NCBI GenBank assembly: GCA_017510725.1 | Contig: JAFWMD010000030.1 | Location: 21,150 to 85,149 of the forward strand | Length of the DNA stretch: 64,000 nt | Reading direction: 5' to 3' | DNA from: Mogibacterium sp. | GTDB taxonomy: Bacteria > Bacillota > Clostridia > Peptostreptococcales > Anaerovoracaceae | Part shown: positions 44,086 through 54,125 of the stretch, piece after piece | Numbering within the stretch: the first letter of the stretch is position 1 | Layout: the number at the start of each line of letters is the position of its first letter | The notes under the pieces: generated by a model | What the model saw: the letters and a program-made list of their open reading frames with translations, nothing else | The model's database searches: none | What the model was told of the DNA's origin: nothing | Made by a program: the position numbers and the translations under genes

Positions 44086-45441
44086 ATGAAACAGGCATTC
44101 AAAGAATTCAGCCCGTTCCAGGTTAATCCTGATAAAGTCTGGGCTGACTACAACATAAACCCTTCCGACTTTGAACCGGCAACGGAATCAGAGAAGGAGA
44201 GCATGGTAGAAATAAGAAAGAGCGTCTCCTACTGGAGAGATGCGGCCAGAAGATTCAAGAACAATACCGTTTCCATGGTAGCACTCGGCATCTTCATCCT
44301 GGTATTGCTCTTCGCATTCCTGGGACCGTCGCTCATACCTTATGACTACGCAAATCAATACAGAAGCTCACAGAAGCTGGGACCGTTTGAGTATTCCGAC
44401 CAGGAGGCCAGAATCAAGAGCATAGAGGATAAAGTGGACTGCATGTTCGCAACTGCGTTGCAGCCTGGCTCTTCAACCGGTCTTGATCCACACGACTACT
44501 TTTTCAAATATAAAGGAAATACATACGCCTTCAATCTTGACAAAAAGCTGTCCGATTCCGTTATCTTCCTCAAGGACGGTGAGCTTGCCATTGCAAGGGA
44601 AGTCCATATACAGAACGGAGAGATAAAGAGGTCGACACCTCTTGCATTCACGAGCGAGGCCGCGGATGGAGCTAAGGAACTCACTGTTGCAACTAAGGTG
44701 TTCCCTCACATGGTAGGTACTGACTCTCAGGGCCGTGACCTGCTTGCAAGGACGATGTACGGTGCAAGAGTATCAATTATCATCGGTATCGTTGCGGCAC
44801 TCATAGTTCTTGTCATCGGTTCCATATACGGAGCCATTTCGGGACTCTGCGGCGGTGTTGTTGACTTTGTCATGATGAGGATAGTAGAGCTTATTTACTC
44901 TGTACCTGAGATACTGCTCGTGCTGCTGCTTCAGGTCGTTCTGAAGGATCCTCTTCAGAAATGGTTTGATGCATCCAATTCGTGGTTTGCCAACGCGCTT
45001 TCCACACTTGGAGCAGGAATCGTAAGTATCTTCATAACATTCGCTCTTCTTTACTGGGTAACCATGTCGCGTATTGTCCGCGGACAGGTGCTCATGCTGA
45101 AGAAGCAGGAATACGTTACCGCAGCAACAGCTCTCGGAGCATCAAACGGCAGGATCATCAGAAGGCATCTGCTGCCTAACTGCGTAGGCCAGCTCGTTAT
45201 CACGACATGCCTGCAGATCCCGTCAGCCATCTTCCTGGAATCCTTCCTGTCCTTCCTCGGACTTGGAGTTTCAGCACCGATGGCTTCACTCGGTTCGCTC
45301 TGTTCGGATGCACTTGGTACTATCACCATCTTCCCGTACAGACTGCTGTTCCCGGGTGCAGTACTTACAATAATAGTTCTTACCCTGAACCTGGTCGGCG
45401 ACGGACTGAGAGACGCTCTCGACCCGCGTCTTAAGAAGTAG
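44086..45441 (+). CDS. oppC: Oligopeptide ABC transporter permease (OppC-type) with extra extracytoplasmic insert, system 1
   Basis: 451 residues, well above the roughly 300 of ordinary OppC. After a cytoplasmic N-terminus of about 60 residues and helix 1 (MVALGIFILVLLFAFLGPSL) the chain reaches PYDYANQ. An extra segment of about 105 residues follows before the standard VGTDSQGRDLLARTMYG. The remaining five helices and the EAA loop (VTAATALGASNGRIIRRHLLPN) are normal. Because it follows helix 1, the extra segment must face outside, where it could touch the binding protein or peptide. AAGGAGG precedes the start. Confidence 0.92.
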   Translation: MKQAFKEFSPFQVNPDKVWADYNINPSDFEPATESEKESMVEIRKSVSYWRDAARRFKNNTVSMVALGIFILVLLFAFLGPSLIPYDYANQYRSSQKLGPFEYSDQEARIKSIEDKVDCMFATALQPGSSTGLDPHDYFFKYKGNTYAFNLDKKLSDSVIFLKDGELAIAREVHIQNGEIKRSTPLAFTSEAADGAKELTVATKVFPHMVGTDSQGRDLLARTMYGARVSIIIGIVAALIVLVIGSIYGAISGLCGGVVDFVMMRIVELIYSVPEILLVLLLQVVLKDPLQKWFDASNSWFANALSTLGAGIVSIFITFALLYWVTMSRIVRGQVLMLKKQEYVTAATALGASNGRIIRRHLLPNCVGQLVITTCLQIPSAIFLESFLSFLGLGVSAPMASLGSLCSDALGTITIFPYRLLFPGAVLTIIVLTLNLVGDGLRDALDPRLKK

Positions 45442-45453
45442 GGAGGTGGAACG

Positions 45454-46464
45454 ATGTCAGAAGAAAGAAAAACATTACTTGAAGTAAAAGACCTTAAGGT
45501 ATCATTCTTCACCCCTGCAGGCGAGGTTAAGGCTGTTGACGGTATCAGCTACACCCTGAAGGAACATGAGGTAATGGGTATCGTAGGTGAGTCCGGATCA
45601 GGAAAGTCGGTAGAGTCATATGCTATCATGGGACTTCTCCAGAGCCCGGGTAAAGTCGTAGGCGGATCGATCACCTTTGATGGAGAGGATCTCCTGGCCT
45701 ATGATGAAGAGCAGATGAGAGACTTCAGGGGAAACAAGGCGAGCATGATTTTCCAGAATCCTATGACCTGCCTTAATCCGGTATATACCATCGGGAATCA
45801 GCTGATGGAGGCTATTACCTGCCATGATAAGGATTACCCGAAAGAAAAGGCGAGAGCGCGTGCCGTTGAGATGCTCGAGCTGGTAGGAGTCAACAATCCG
45901 GAGCGGCGTATGGATCAGTATCCGCACGAGTTCTCAGGCGGAATGCGCCAGCGCGCCATGATAGCAATGGCTCTTATATGTGAGCCTAAGCTGCTGATTG
46001 CTGACGAGCCTACTACAGCTCTCGATGTGACCATACAGGCTCAGATTCTCGATCTTATGAAGAGTATTCAGAAGAAGGTCGGAACAGCTATCATCTTTAT
46101 CACACATAACCTCGGTGTAGTAGCCGAGATGTGTGACAGAGTATCCGTTATGTATGCCGGCAAGATCGTAGAGCAGGGTACCGATGAGGATATCTTCTAC
46201 AGACCGGGCCATCCGTATACTATGGGTCTGCTGGAGTCGATGCCTAGACTCGATGCTGATGAGCATGAGAGACTGATTCCTATCGAGGGAACACCGGTCG
46301 ACCTGCTGAATCCGCCTCAGGGCTGTCACTTCGGACCGAGATGCAAACACTGCATGAAGATCTGCCTCAGCAAGGAACCGCCTTATGCTGACCTCGGAGA
46401 CGGTCATATATCTGCATGCTGGCTGCATTTCATGGGAAAAAATAAACAGGAGGTAAGTAAATAA
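45454..46464 (+). CDS. oppD: Oligopeptide ABC transporter ATPase OppD-type, system 1
   Basis: 336 residues with GGGAGGTG upstream. Walker A is [14 protein letters not shown], the signature [16 protein letters not shown], Walker [13 protein letters not shown], followed by [11 protein letters not shown]. The C-terminal oligopeptide-transporter extension ends with a Cys cluster ([14 protein letters not shown] and later ACW), which in relatives can hold an iron-sulfur cluster. It pairs with the OppF-type ATPase, whose gene overlaps its stop by one base. Confidence 0.95.
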   Translation: MSEERKTLLEVKDLKVSFFTPAGEVKAVDGISYTLKEHEVMGIVGESGSGKSVESYAIMGLLQSPGKVVGGSITFDGEDLLAYDEEQMRDFRGNKASMIFQNPMTCLNPVYTIGNQLMEAITCHDKDYPKEKARARAVEMLELVGVNNPERRMDQYPHEFSGGMRQRAMIAMALICEPKLLIADEPTTALDVTIQAQILDLMKSIQKKVGTAIIFITHNLGVVAEMCDRVSVMYAGKIVEQGTDEDIFYRPGHPYTMGLLESMPRLDADEHERLIPIEGTPVDLLNPPQGCHFGPRCKHCMKICLSKEPPYADLGDGHISACWLHFMGKNKQEVSK

Positions 46465-47456
46465 TGGCTGAACAGACCAAACTCCTGGAAATAAAGGATT
46501 TAAAGAAGTACTTCACAGTAAAGAAGTCAGGCTTCAACAAGAAACAGATGGTACAGGCCGTTGACGGTGTCAGCATGGACATCTTCAAGGGAGAGACACT
46601 GGGGCTTGTAGGTGAGTCCGGATGCGGAAAGACTACTCTGGGACGTACAATAATCAGGCTTTATGAGCCTACATCCGGAAAAATAGTATACGACGGAAAG
46701 ACGATATTTGATTCAGAGCAGAATATCGCAGAAAAGATGCTTCCATACAGACGTAAGATGCAGATCATCTTCCAGGATCCGTCGGCATCCCTCGACCCTC
46801 GTATGACAGTCGGAGAGATCGTCGGCGAGGCGCTCGACATACATAAGCTTTATACGGGAAAAGGAGAGAGAACGGCGAGGATCAACGAGCTTCTTGAAAA
46901 GGTAGGACTCAATACAGAGCATTCCAACCGTTTCCCTCATGAGTTCTCGGGCGGACAGCAGCAGAGAATAGGAATCGCGAGAGCACTGGCAGTAGAGCCG
47001 GAGTTCATCGTATGCGACGAGCCTATCTCGGCTCTCGACGTATCGATCCAGTCGCAGGTAGTAAACATGCTGGAGGACCTCCAGGATCAGCTTGGACTGA
47101 CTTACCTGTTCATTGCTCACGATATCTCGGTAGTACGTCACATTTCAAACCGTATCGGTGTTATGTACCTGGGTAATCTGGTTGAGCTTGCAGAGTCATA
47201 TGAGCTTTACAAGAACCCGATACATCCGTATACTAAAACATTGATGAGCGCTGTACCTATACCTGATCCTGTGGTAACGCGTGCCAGAGAGAGAATGATC
47301 CTCGAGGGAGATATCCCTAGTCCGATCAATCCGCCTTCCGGATGCAAGTTCCACACAAGATGCCCGTATGCAACGGAGCGCTGCAAGCAGGAGGTACCTG
47401 TTTTCAAGGATTATGGCAGCGGTCATTTCGCAGCCTGCCATCTGCTGGATAAGTAG
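46464..47456 (+). CDS. oppF: Oligopeptide ABC transporter ATPase OppF-type, system 1
   Basis: 330 residues, coupled to oppD. Walker [16 protein letters not shown]-loop [15 protein letters not shown], signature [16 protein letters not shown], Walker [13 protein letters not shown], then [11 protein letters not shown]. The C-terminal Cys cluster is [14 protein letters not shown] with a later CH. The substrate-binding gene follows after an 87-base gap that has its own promoter-like elements. Confidence 0.95.
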   Translation: MAEQTKLLEIKDLKKYFTVKKSGFNKKQMVQAVDGVSMDIFKGETLGLVGESGCGKTTLGRTIIRLYEPTSGKIVYDGKTIFDSEQNIAEKMLPYRRKMQIIFQDPSASLDPRMTVGEIVGEALDIHKLYTGKGERTARINELLEKVGLNTEHSNRFPHEFSGGQQQRIGIARALAVEPEFIVCDEPISALDVSIQSQVVNMLEDLQDQLGLTYLFIAHDISVVRHISNRIGVMYLGNLVELAESYELYKNPIHPYTKTLMSAVPIPDPVVTRARERMILEGDIPSPINPPSGCKFHTRCPYATERCKQEVPVFKDYGSGHFAACHLLDK

Positions 47457-47491
47457 CGGCAAGTAAATGAGTTATTAAATGTAACACTAAG

Positions 47492-47521
47492 TTACTTTAA
47501 TAAAATACAGTACTGTATAAG
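47492..47521 (+). promoter_or_regulatory. Candidate promoter and palindrome before oppA (system 1)
   Basis: TTACTT (47492-47497) and TATAAG (47516-47521) lie 18 bases apart. A perfect 12-base palindrome TACAGTACTGTA (47506-47517) overlaps the -10 region. A separate promoter would let the binding protein be made in excess over the permease. Confidence 0.45.
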
Positions 47522-47543
47522 TTATTGAAGGAGGAAAATTTTT

Positions 47544-49232
47544 ATGAAGAAATTTCTAACTCTGGTCCTCTGTCTTGCTATGGTGTTCGCATTCACAGCA
47601 TGCGGAGGCGGTGGAAGCAGCGACAGTGGCGAGGGCTTTGTTGCAACAGCATGCATCGCTTCTGAACCTGAGACCATCGACCCGGGTCTCATCAGCTCCG
47701 TTGATGGTTCAACATATGTAAACCATATGTTTGAGAACCTCATGAAGTACGTTCCGACAGACGAAAAGGCTGACGAGAGCGGAAACGTGATGATGACCAA
47801 GGTTGACTTAGGTCAGGCCGCAAGCTATGAAGTATCTGATGACGGACTCGTTTATACGTTCAAGATCAGAGAAGATGCAAAGTGGTCTGACGGTGAGCCT
47901 GTAAAGGCTCAGGATTGGGTATATTCATGGCAGAGACTGGTTGACCCTAACACAGCTTCTGACTATGGATACTTCCTCGACGGCATCGTTGTTAATGCTG
48001 CTGAGATCCAGGCAGGAGAGAAGGATCCAAGCGAGCTCGCAATCAAGGCTGTTGACGATTCAACACTTGAGATCACACTTTGCCAGGATACTCCGTACTT
48101 CCTCGAGCTCTGCGCATTTGCTTCGCTCATGCCGCTGAGACAGGATGTTGTTGAAGGCAACGATGACTGGGCAACACCTGAAAAGATCGTTTGCAATGGA
48201 CCTTACAAGCTCTCAGAGTGGACACACGATTCCGTGATCAAGATGGTTCCTAACGATCAGTACTATGATGCAGCTAACCTCGGACCAAGCGAGATCGACT
48301 GGTACCTGTCCGCAGACGAGACAGCTATCCTCTCCGCTTATCAGTCAGGCGAGTGGGCATTCATCGAGTCGTTCCCGACAGACATGATCTCATCCCTGCA
48401 GGATTCCGGTGACTGCTTCATCGATCCATACGTTGGTACATACTTCCTCTACCTCAACTGCGACAAGATCAAAGACTGGAGAGTAAGAGCTGCTATGGTA
48501 CTCAGCGTAGACAGAGACAACATCGTAAACAACGTAGCTCAGGGCGGACAGACTCCTGCTACAGGATTTGTAGCTTCCGGAATCCTTGACTCCACAGGCC
48601 AGGACTTCGCATTCGGTTCATCTGACCTCGGTGCTATGTATGCATGGCTCTCAAAGCAGTATCCTGATGCTGACCTCACAACTTACGAAGGTAAGTGCGA
48701 GCTGGCCAAGAAGCTCTATGATGAAGCTGTTGCTGAAGGCGCATGGGATCCTAACACAACCATCGTTTACAACTTCAACACAGATGATGCTCATAAGGCT
48801 ATCGCAGAAGCATGCGGACAGGACTGGAACAACGTTCTCGGAATCAACATCACACTGGAGAACCAGGAGTGGAATACTTACACCAACGGACTCGGCGAGC
48901 ATAAGTTCGGCGTTGCACGTCTCGGCTGGATCGCAGACTACAATGACCCTATCACTTACCTCGAGCTGATGGTAACAGGAAACTCCTACAACTACGGACT
49001 CTACAGCGATCCTGACTTCGACGCTGCAATCAAGACAGCAAAGGCAACTGCTGCTGGTCCAGAGCGTGACAAGGCTCTCTATGAAGCAGAAGAAGCTCTG
49101 TTCGGCGAAGGCGGATTCCCTGTACTCCCTGTTTACTACTACACCAACATGTACTGCAACAAGACAATGAAGAACATCGGATACACACCGATGGGCTACT
49201 ACTTCCTGCAGTATGCACAGCCTGCAGCATAG
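47544..49232 (+). CDS. oppA: Oligopeptide-binding lipoprotein, system 1
   Basis: 562 residues, GAAGGAGG upstream. The lipoprotein signal ends at the lipobox FTACGGGG (Cys20), so the mature protein is anchored to the outer face of the membrane by lipid. A Gly/Ser linker follows, then the family 5 solute-binding fold: ASEPETIDPGLISS, WSDGEPVKAQDWVYSWQRLVD, and VFPTDM-type and RAAMVLSVDRDNIV stretches. It captures peptides and hands them to the permease encoded upstream. A strong terminator closes the operon. Confidence 0.94.
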   Translation: MKKFLTLVLCLAMVFAFTACGGGGSSDSGEGFVATACIASEPETIDPGLISSVDGSTYVNHMFENLMKYVPTDEKADESGNVMMTKVDLGQAASYEVSDDGLVYTFKIREDAKWSDGEPVKAQDWVYSWQRLVDPNTASDYGYFLDGIVVNAAEIQAGEKDPSELAIKAVDDSTLEITLCQDTPYFLELCAFASLMPLRQDVVEGNDDWATPEKIVCNGPYKLSEWTHDSVIKMVPNDQYYDAANLGPSEIDWYLSADETAILSAYQSGEWAFIESFPTDMISSLQDSGDCFIDPYVGTYFLYLNCDKIKDWRVRAAMVLSVDRDNIVNNVAQGGQTPATGFVASGILDSTGQDFAFGSSDLGAMYAWLSKQYPDADLTTYEGKCELAKKLYDEAVAEGAWDPNTTIVYNFNTDDAHKAIAEACGQDWNNVLGINITLENQEWNTYTNGLGEHKFGVARLGWIADYNDPITYLELMVTGNSYNYGLYSDPDFDAAIKTAKATAAGPERDKALYEAEEALFGEGGFPVLPVYYYTNMYCNKTMKNIGYTPMGYYFLQYAQPAA

Positions 49233-49287
49233 TCTGAAACCTGTTTGAGACTTAATTGAGGCACCTGGTGCGATAGGAAAGCGAAAC

Positions 49288-49316
49288 AAGGCCGGGTTTG
49301 TCCCGGCCTTTTGCTT
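49288..49316 (+). terminator. Terminator of the first oligopeptide operon
   Basis: AAGGCCGGG (49288-49296) and CCCGGCCTT (49302-49310) form a perfect 9-bp stem, followed by TTGCTTTG. Confidence 0.85.
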
Positions 49317-49362
49317 TGCCTCATGCACATTGATAAAAACCTGACAGGACTGCAAAACTGTG

Positions 49363-49390
49363 TTTGGAGTACAAGTTTTTATGTTACAAT
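49363..49390 (+). promoter_or_regulatory. Promoter of the oligoendopeptidase gene
   Basis: TGTTACAAT (49382-49390) is an extended -10. TTTGGA (49363-49368), 16 bases upstream, is a weak -35. The start codon is about 60 bases on, with only a weak ribosome site. Confidence 0.5.
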
Positions 49391-49451
49391 AACTTTGTAT
49401 TTTTATACATTTTTGGATATTAGCTAACATTTATAAAGAAATAAGAAAATT

Positions 49452-51158
49452 ATGATCAAGTTTAGTGAGATACCATATTCCAGACCGGATATAGAGGAAG
49501 TTAAAGCGGAGATGCAGAAGCTTACTGAGGCATTTAAAGAAGCTGCATCCTATGAAGAAGCAAGAGATCTGTTCGTGCGCAAAGACGCACTGGAGCGTCA
49601 CCTGGAATCGGTGTCTACAGTGGCTCAGATCCGTCACTCAATAGATACCAGAGACGAGTTTTATGATAACGAAGTCCTGTTCTGGAACAAGACATTTCCG
49701 GAGCTTCAGGAATATCTCCAGATCTGGACAGAAGCTCTGCTTGCATCTCCGTTCCGCAGCGAACTTGAGGCGGAATTCGGAAATGTAGTGTTCCTCAACG
49801 CCGAAATCGAGCTTAAGACCTTTGATCCATCGATCATTCCTCTGCTTCAGGAGGAAAACGATCTCACCATGGAATATGAGAAACTTCTGGCGAGTGCGCA
49901 GATACCATTCCGCGGCAAAGTCTATACCATAGCTCAGCTTGGACCATTCAAAAGCGATGCTGATGATGAGACAAGACTTGCGGCATGGAAGGCTGAAGGT
50001 GGATGGTATAAGGACAACCAGGCAAAGCTTGATGAGTTTTATGACAGACTCGTTGAGCTCCGTCATGAAATGAGTCAGAAACTGGGACTCAGTGATTTTG
50101 TTGAGCTCGGCTATTACAGAATGACACGCAATTGCTACGACAGGAACGATGTAGACAAATTCCGCGAAGCAGTGCGCAAATATATAGTGCCCGTAGCGGA
50201 CGGAATAAGGAGAAGACAAGCGGAAAGACTGGGGATGCAGTACCCTCTTAGCTTTGCCGACAATGCTCTTATGTTCCGCTCGGGAAATGCGAAGCCTGCC
50301 GGCGATGTGAACGATATTCTCGGAGCAGCCAGCAGGTTTTATGATGCGCTCTCACCTGAGACCGGCGAATTCTGGAATACCATGATGGAAGGTGAACTGC
50401 TGGATCTTCTCTCCACGGAGGGCAAGGAAGGCGGCGGCTACTGCACCAGCATACATGACTATGAAGTACCGTTCATATTCGCCAATTTCAACGGGACAAG
50501 GGGTGATGTAGAGACCGTTACACACGAAGCCGGGCATGCCTTTGCTGACTGGATGAACAGGACACGCATACCGGTAGAGACAGTTTGGCCGAGCATGGAG
50601 GGCTGCGAGGTCCACTCCATGAGCATGGAATTCTTCGCATGGAGAGCTTCAGAAGATTTCTTCGGAGCCGATACAAGAAAATTCCTTTACAGCCATCTTG
50701 CAGAGTCGTTCATGTTCATTCCATACGGCACTATGGTCGATCACTTCCAGCACAGCGTATTTGAGCACCCGGAAATGACTCCGGCTGAGCGTCATGCTGA
50801 GTGGAAGAGACTGCTCGGCATATACATGCCTTGGCTGAGGCTCGACGGAGAGATCCCATTCTACTCTGATGGCGAGGGCTGGCAGAGGCAGCATCACATT
50901 TATGTAATGCCGTTCTACTACATTGATTACTGCCTTGCTCAGACTGTTGCTCTTGAATTCTGGGCAATGATACAGAAGGACTATGATGATGCATGGGCCC
51001 ACTATATGGCATATACAAAGCAGGGCGGATCGGAAGTGTTCACGAAGCTTCTTGAAAACGCAGGCCTGGCGAGTCCGTTTGAGGAAGAGACTATAAAGGG
51101 TATCTGCAGAAGGGCTGAAGAGTACCTCTCGGCTTACGACCTTACAGGTATAGAGTAA
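49452..51158 (+). CDS. pepF: M3-family oligoendopeptidase (PepF-like)
   Basis: 568 residues. A zinc metallopeptidase cutting peptides of about 5-20 residues in the cytosol. The zinc motif HExxH is in VTHEAGHAFADW, with the downstream Glu in EVHSMSMEFFAW. The N-terminal helical part and the C-terminal YVMPFYYIDYCLAQTVAL are typical of the family. There is no signal peptide. It lies between two peptide importers and is their obvious metabolic partner: imported oligopeptides would be cut here. The next gene starts on its stop codon. Confidence 0.93.
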   Translation: MIKFSEIPYSRPDIEEVKAEMQKLTEAFKEAASYEEARDLFVRKDALERHLESVSTVAQIRHSIDTRDEFYDNEVLFWNKTFPELQEYLQIWTEALLASPFRSELEAEFGNVVFLNAEIELKTFDPSIIPLLQEENDLTMEYEKLLASAQIPFRGKVYTIAQLGPFKSDADDETRLAAWKAEGGWYKDNQAKLDEFYDRLVELRHEMSQKLGLSDFVELGYYRMTRNCYDRNDVDKFREAVRKYIVPVADGIRRRQAERLGMQYPLSFADNALMFRSGNAKPAGDVNDILGAASRFYDALSPETGEFWNTMMEGELLDLLSTEGKEGGGYCTSIHDYEVPFIFANFNGTRGDVETVTHEAGHAFADWMNRTRIPVETVWPSMEGCEVHSMSMEFFAWRASEDFFGADTRKFLYSHLAESFMFIPYGTMVDHFQHSVFEHPEMTPAERHAEWKRLLGIYMPWLRLDGEIPFYSDGEGWQRQHHIYVMPFYYIDYCLAQTVALEFWAMIQKDYDDAWAHYMAYTKQGGSEVFTKLLENAGLASPFEEETIKGICRRAEEYLSAYDLTGIE

Positions 51159-51703
51159 TGGCCGGAAAAGGCGGAAAAAAAGAACGCAGGGAGGAGAGAC
51201 TCCGCGACATAACGCAGGATACATCCGGTAATGTGGTTTATACCGGAGAACTCTGGCGCATTACAGACTCCGGGGGACCTGGATCCGCTCTCAGACTGAG
51301 GATGCTGCTCATTGCAGGACTGGGAGTGCTTGCACTGATAGTCCTGGGCTCCGGGTGCATAGACACAAAGAATGCGATGGGTGCTTTCTACGTGGTACTT
51401 CCATATATAGGGGAGGTATCCGCGCTGTTCGGACTGGCGTGGAACGCAGTAAAGGTCATCCGCTCAGGGGAAGTAAGGACTTATGTACTTGAGCATGCAA
51501 AGCCAAGGATCCCGGGAGCCTGCCGCATATTAGCGGTCTTTGCTGCTGCAGGATTCGTTCTGTCAGCCTTGTATATCGCTCTTAACGGCATAGGTGAAAT
51601 GCCTGCAGACAGCATGGCATATCTGCTGCTTAAGCTTGCTGCCGCAGTCATTTCCGAGTGGTACAGAAGATTGTTCCTCGCTGCGGAATGGGAAACCAAA
51701 TGA
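51158..51703 (+). CDS. Small membrane protein coupled to PepF, unknown function
   Basis: 181 residues, starting on the last base of the pepF stop. A basic N-terminus (GKGGKKERREERL) and about 45 polar residues precede about four membrane helices (about 47-67, 76-98, 121-143 and 152-172). No known family was recognised. Coupling to the oligoendopeptidase and position before the second importer suggest a role in peptide metabolism, but this is only context. The stop is close to the palindrome that precedes the next operon. Confidence 0.6.
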   Translation: MAGKGGKKERREERLRDITQDTSGNVVYTGELWRITDSGGPGSALRLRMLLIAGLGVLALIVLGSGCIDTKNAMGAFYVVLPYIGEVSALFGLAWNAVKVIRSGEVRTYVLEHAKPRIPGACRILAVFAAAGFVLSALYIALNGIGEMPADSMAYLLLKLAAAVISEWYRRLFLAAEWETK

Positions 51704-51710
51704 TATTTAC

Positions 51711-51735
51711 CTGACATAGAGTCGACGTATGTCAG
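51711..51735. promoter_or_regulatory. Perfect inverted repeat before the second oligopeptide operon
   Basis: CTGACATA (51711-51718) and TATGTCAG (51728-51735) are exact complements with a 9-base centre GAGTCGACG. AT-rich, -10-like sequence (TATATATC) follows. A likely operator for the second transporter. Confidence 0.55.
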
Positions 51736-51792
51736 ATAGATATATATCAGTTATATCTTATGGAAATTGTTATGAAAGGAGATACTATAACA

Positions 51793-54033
51793 ATGAAGAA
51801 GAAGCTAGCACTACTATTGGCTCTGGTAATGGTATGCATCAGCGTACTTGCCGGATGCGGCGGTGGAAGCAGCTCGGCTGACAAGCCTTTGGTCGTTGGA
51901 TATTCCAACTTCTCGAGCAAATTCTCACCATTCTTCAGTGAGACTGCTTACGACCAGGATGTCTGGACACTGACACAGGTCAGCCTGCTCACCCTCGACC
52001 GTCTCGGCGCCATCGTTGAGAAGGGTAAGACAGGTGAGGACCGCGAGTATAACGGCACCAGCTATCATTATGATGGCCCGGCTGATCTTACCATCAAAGA
52101 GAACTCGGACGGCACAGTCGATTATGATTTCGACCTCCGTGATGACATCAAGTTCTCTGACGGTGAGCCACTGACAGCAGATGACGTCATCTTCTCGATG
52201 TACGTTCTTTCTGACCCTACTTACGACGGATCGTCCACACTTTACTCGATTCCGATCAAGGGTATGGAAGAGTACCGCGCAGGAATGGCAACACTCATGT
52301 CACTGCTCTACAGCGCAGGCAAGGACAACACAGATTTCAGCCTCTGGGATGAAGAAACACAGACCAAGTTCTGGACAGATCTTGAGAAAGCAGGTACTGC
52401 ATTTGCTCAGGAAATCATCGACTACTGCAAGGAAAACGGACTTGGCGATACAGCCAAGGCTGCCGGAGAGGCATGGAACTTCCCGGGTCTTGCCGATGAT
52501 GCAACTGCAACGGATCTCTTCTGGCTGATGGCTGAATCATACGGCGGAGATCTTGCAAAGCTGTCATCAACAGAGACCGCGGGCTCCAGCCTTGCTGACC
52601 TGGGATTCGATCCTGCTGACTATTCAAACGGTGTCAAGACAGGCGATTCTGCAGACAGCATCTCCGGAATCCAGAAGACCGGCGATTACAGCTTAAAGGT
52701 CACTCTGAAAGAGCCTGACGCAACAGCTATCTATCAGCTTGGTGTTGCGATCGCTCCTCTCCACTACTATGGTGAGCCTGACAAGTATGACTATGACAAC
52801 AACAAGTTCGGATTTGACAAGGGCGACCTCTCGCATGTACGTTCGGTAACTACTGAGCCTCTCGGCGCAGGTCCTTACATCTTTAAGAAGTTTGAGAACG
52901 GTGTTGTTTCCTTCGAAGGCAATGACAACTACTACCTTGGAGCTCCTAAGACAAAGAACGTACAGTTCCTCGAGTCTCAGGATCAGGATAAGCTGAATGG
53001 TGTTGTCACTGGCACGATCGATATTACAGATCCTTCGTACTCCGTTGATACAGTCAAGGCTATCCAGGCTGAGAACAGCAACGGCGAAGTTTCCGGCGAC
53101 AAGATCGTCACCAACACAGTTGATAACCTCGGATACGGCTACCTCGGTATCAGCGCTAACTGCGTAAACGTTGGCGGCGAACCTGGATCAGACGCTTCCA
53201 AGGCTCTCAGAAAAGCACTCGCTACTGTATTTGCAAGATACAGAGACGTAACAGTTGACTCCTACTATGGAGAGACTGCTTCCGTAATCAACTACCCAAT
53301 CTCCAACACTTCGTGGGCTGCTCCGCAGAAGACAGATGCTGACTATGCAGTAGCATTCTCGAAGGACGTTGATGGTAATGACATTTACACATCTGACATG
53401 GATGATGCTGCAAAGGACGAAGCTGCTCTGAACGCTGCTCTCGGATTCTTCGAGAAGGCCGGCTACACAGTAGCTGACGGAAAGGTCACAGCTGCTCCGG
53501 AAGGCGCTAAGCTTGACTACGAAGTATGGATCCCTGCTGATGGTGCAGGCGACCACCCATCATTCATGATGCTCAACCTCGCAAGCGACGCATTCAAGAA
53601 GATCGGAATCACTCTGAACGTTAAGGACCTCGCTAATTCCGCAGACCTGTGGACAGGTATCGAGTCCGAAGAGTGCCCGATGTGGTGCGCTGCATGGGGT
53701 GCTACACCTGATCCGGACATGTATCAGGTTTACTACTCCGGCGTTGAGTCCGGTAAGGAGCCAGGCGGATCGAACTACATGTACGATATCGCTGATCCTG
53801 AACTCGACAAGATGATCCTTGATGCACGTACAAACATGGATCAGAGCTACAGAAAGACTGTCTACAAGTCCTGCCTCGACACAATCATCGACTGGGCTGT
53901 AGAGGTTCCTGTATATCAGAGACAGAACGCAATCATCTACTCACCTGAGAGAGTCAATGCCAATACATTCACACCGGATGTAACGACATACTATCCATGG
54001 ATCAATGAGATCGACAAGGTCGAACTCAACTAG
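51793..54033 (+). CDS. Large oligopeptide-binding lipoprotein, system 2
   Basis: 746 residues from ATG 51793, chosen because MKKKLALLLALVMVC is a clean lipoprotein signal ending LAGCGGGS (lipobox Cys); upstream in-frame starts add polar residues. AAAGGAGA lies 11 bases upstream. It is a family 5 binding protein (FSDGEPLTADDVIFSMYVL) but about 200 residues longer than usual, with an extra region (about 165-285) rich in Asp, Ala and Gly. Long family members bind longer peptides or other ligands. It is followed by a strong hairpin and then the permease genes, so it is probably the most abundant product of the operon. Confidence 0.9.
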   Translation: MKKKLALLLALVMVCISVLAGCGGGSSSADKPLVVGYSNFSSKFSPFFSETAYDQDVWTLTQVSLLTLDRLGAIVEKGKTGEDREYNGTSYHYDGPADLTIKENSDGTVDYDFDLRDDIKFSDGEPLTADDVIFSMYVLSDPTYDGSSTLYSIPIKGMEEYRAGMATLMSLLYSAGKDNTDFSLWDEETQTKFWTDLEKAGTAFAQEIIDYCKENGLGDTAKAAGEAWNFPGLADDATATDLFWLMAESYGGDLAKLSSTETAGSSLADLGFDPADYSNGVKTGDSADSISGIQKTGDYSLKVTLKEPDATAIYQLGVAIAPLHYYGEPDKYDYDNNKFGFDKGDLSHVRSVTTEPLGAGPYIFKKFENGVVSFEGNDNYYLGAPKTKNVQFLESQDQDKLNGVVTGTIDITDPSYSVDTVKAIQAENSNGEVSGDKIVTNTVDNLGYGYLGISANCVNVGGEPGSDASKALRKALATVFARYRDVTVDSYYGETASVINYPISNTSWAAPQKTDADYAVAFSKDVDGNDIYTSDMDDAAKDEAALNAALGFFEKAGYTVADGKVTAAPEGAKLDYEVWIPADGAGDHPSFMMLNLASDAFKKIGITLNVKDLANSADLWTGIESEECPMWCAAWGATPDPDMYQVYYSGVESGKEPGGSNYMYDIADPELDKMILDARTNMDQSYRKTVYKSCLDTIIDWAVEVPVYQRQNAIIYSPERVNANTFTPDVTTYYPWINEIDKVELN

Positions 54034-54068
54034 TATGGTATTTCCGCGATATTAACGGATAATACAGA

Positions 54069-54097
54069 GCGGGGCAGACAGCTGCTGTCTGCCCCGC
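54069..54097 (+). other. Strong intercistronic hairpin after the binding-protein gene
   Basis: GCGGGGCAGACAG and CTGTCTGCCCCGC form a perfect 13-bp stem with a CTG loop and no U-run. It lies between the binding-protein gene and its permease genes. Such hairpins protect the upstream mRNA and let the first product be made in excess; it may also partly stop transcription. Confidence 0.7.
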
Positions 54098-54125
54098 CAA
54101 AGATACTGAAAGAGGTGATAGAGAC

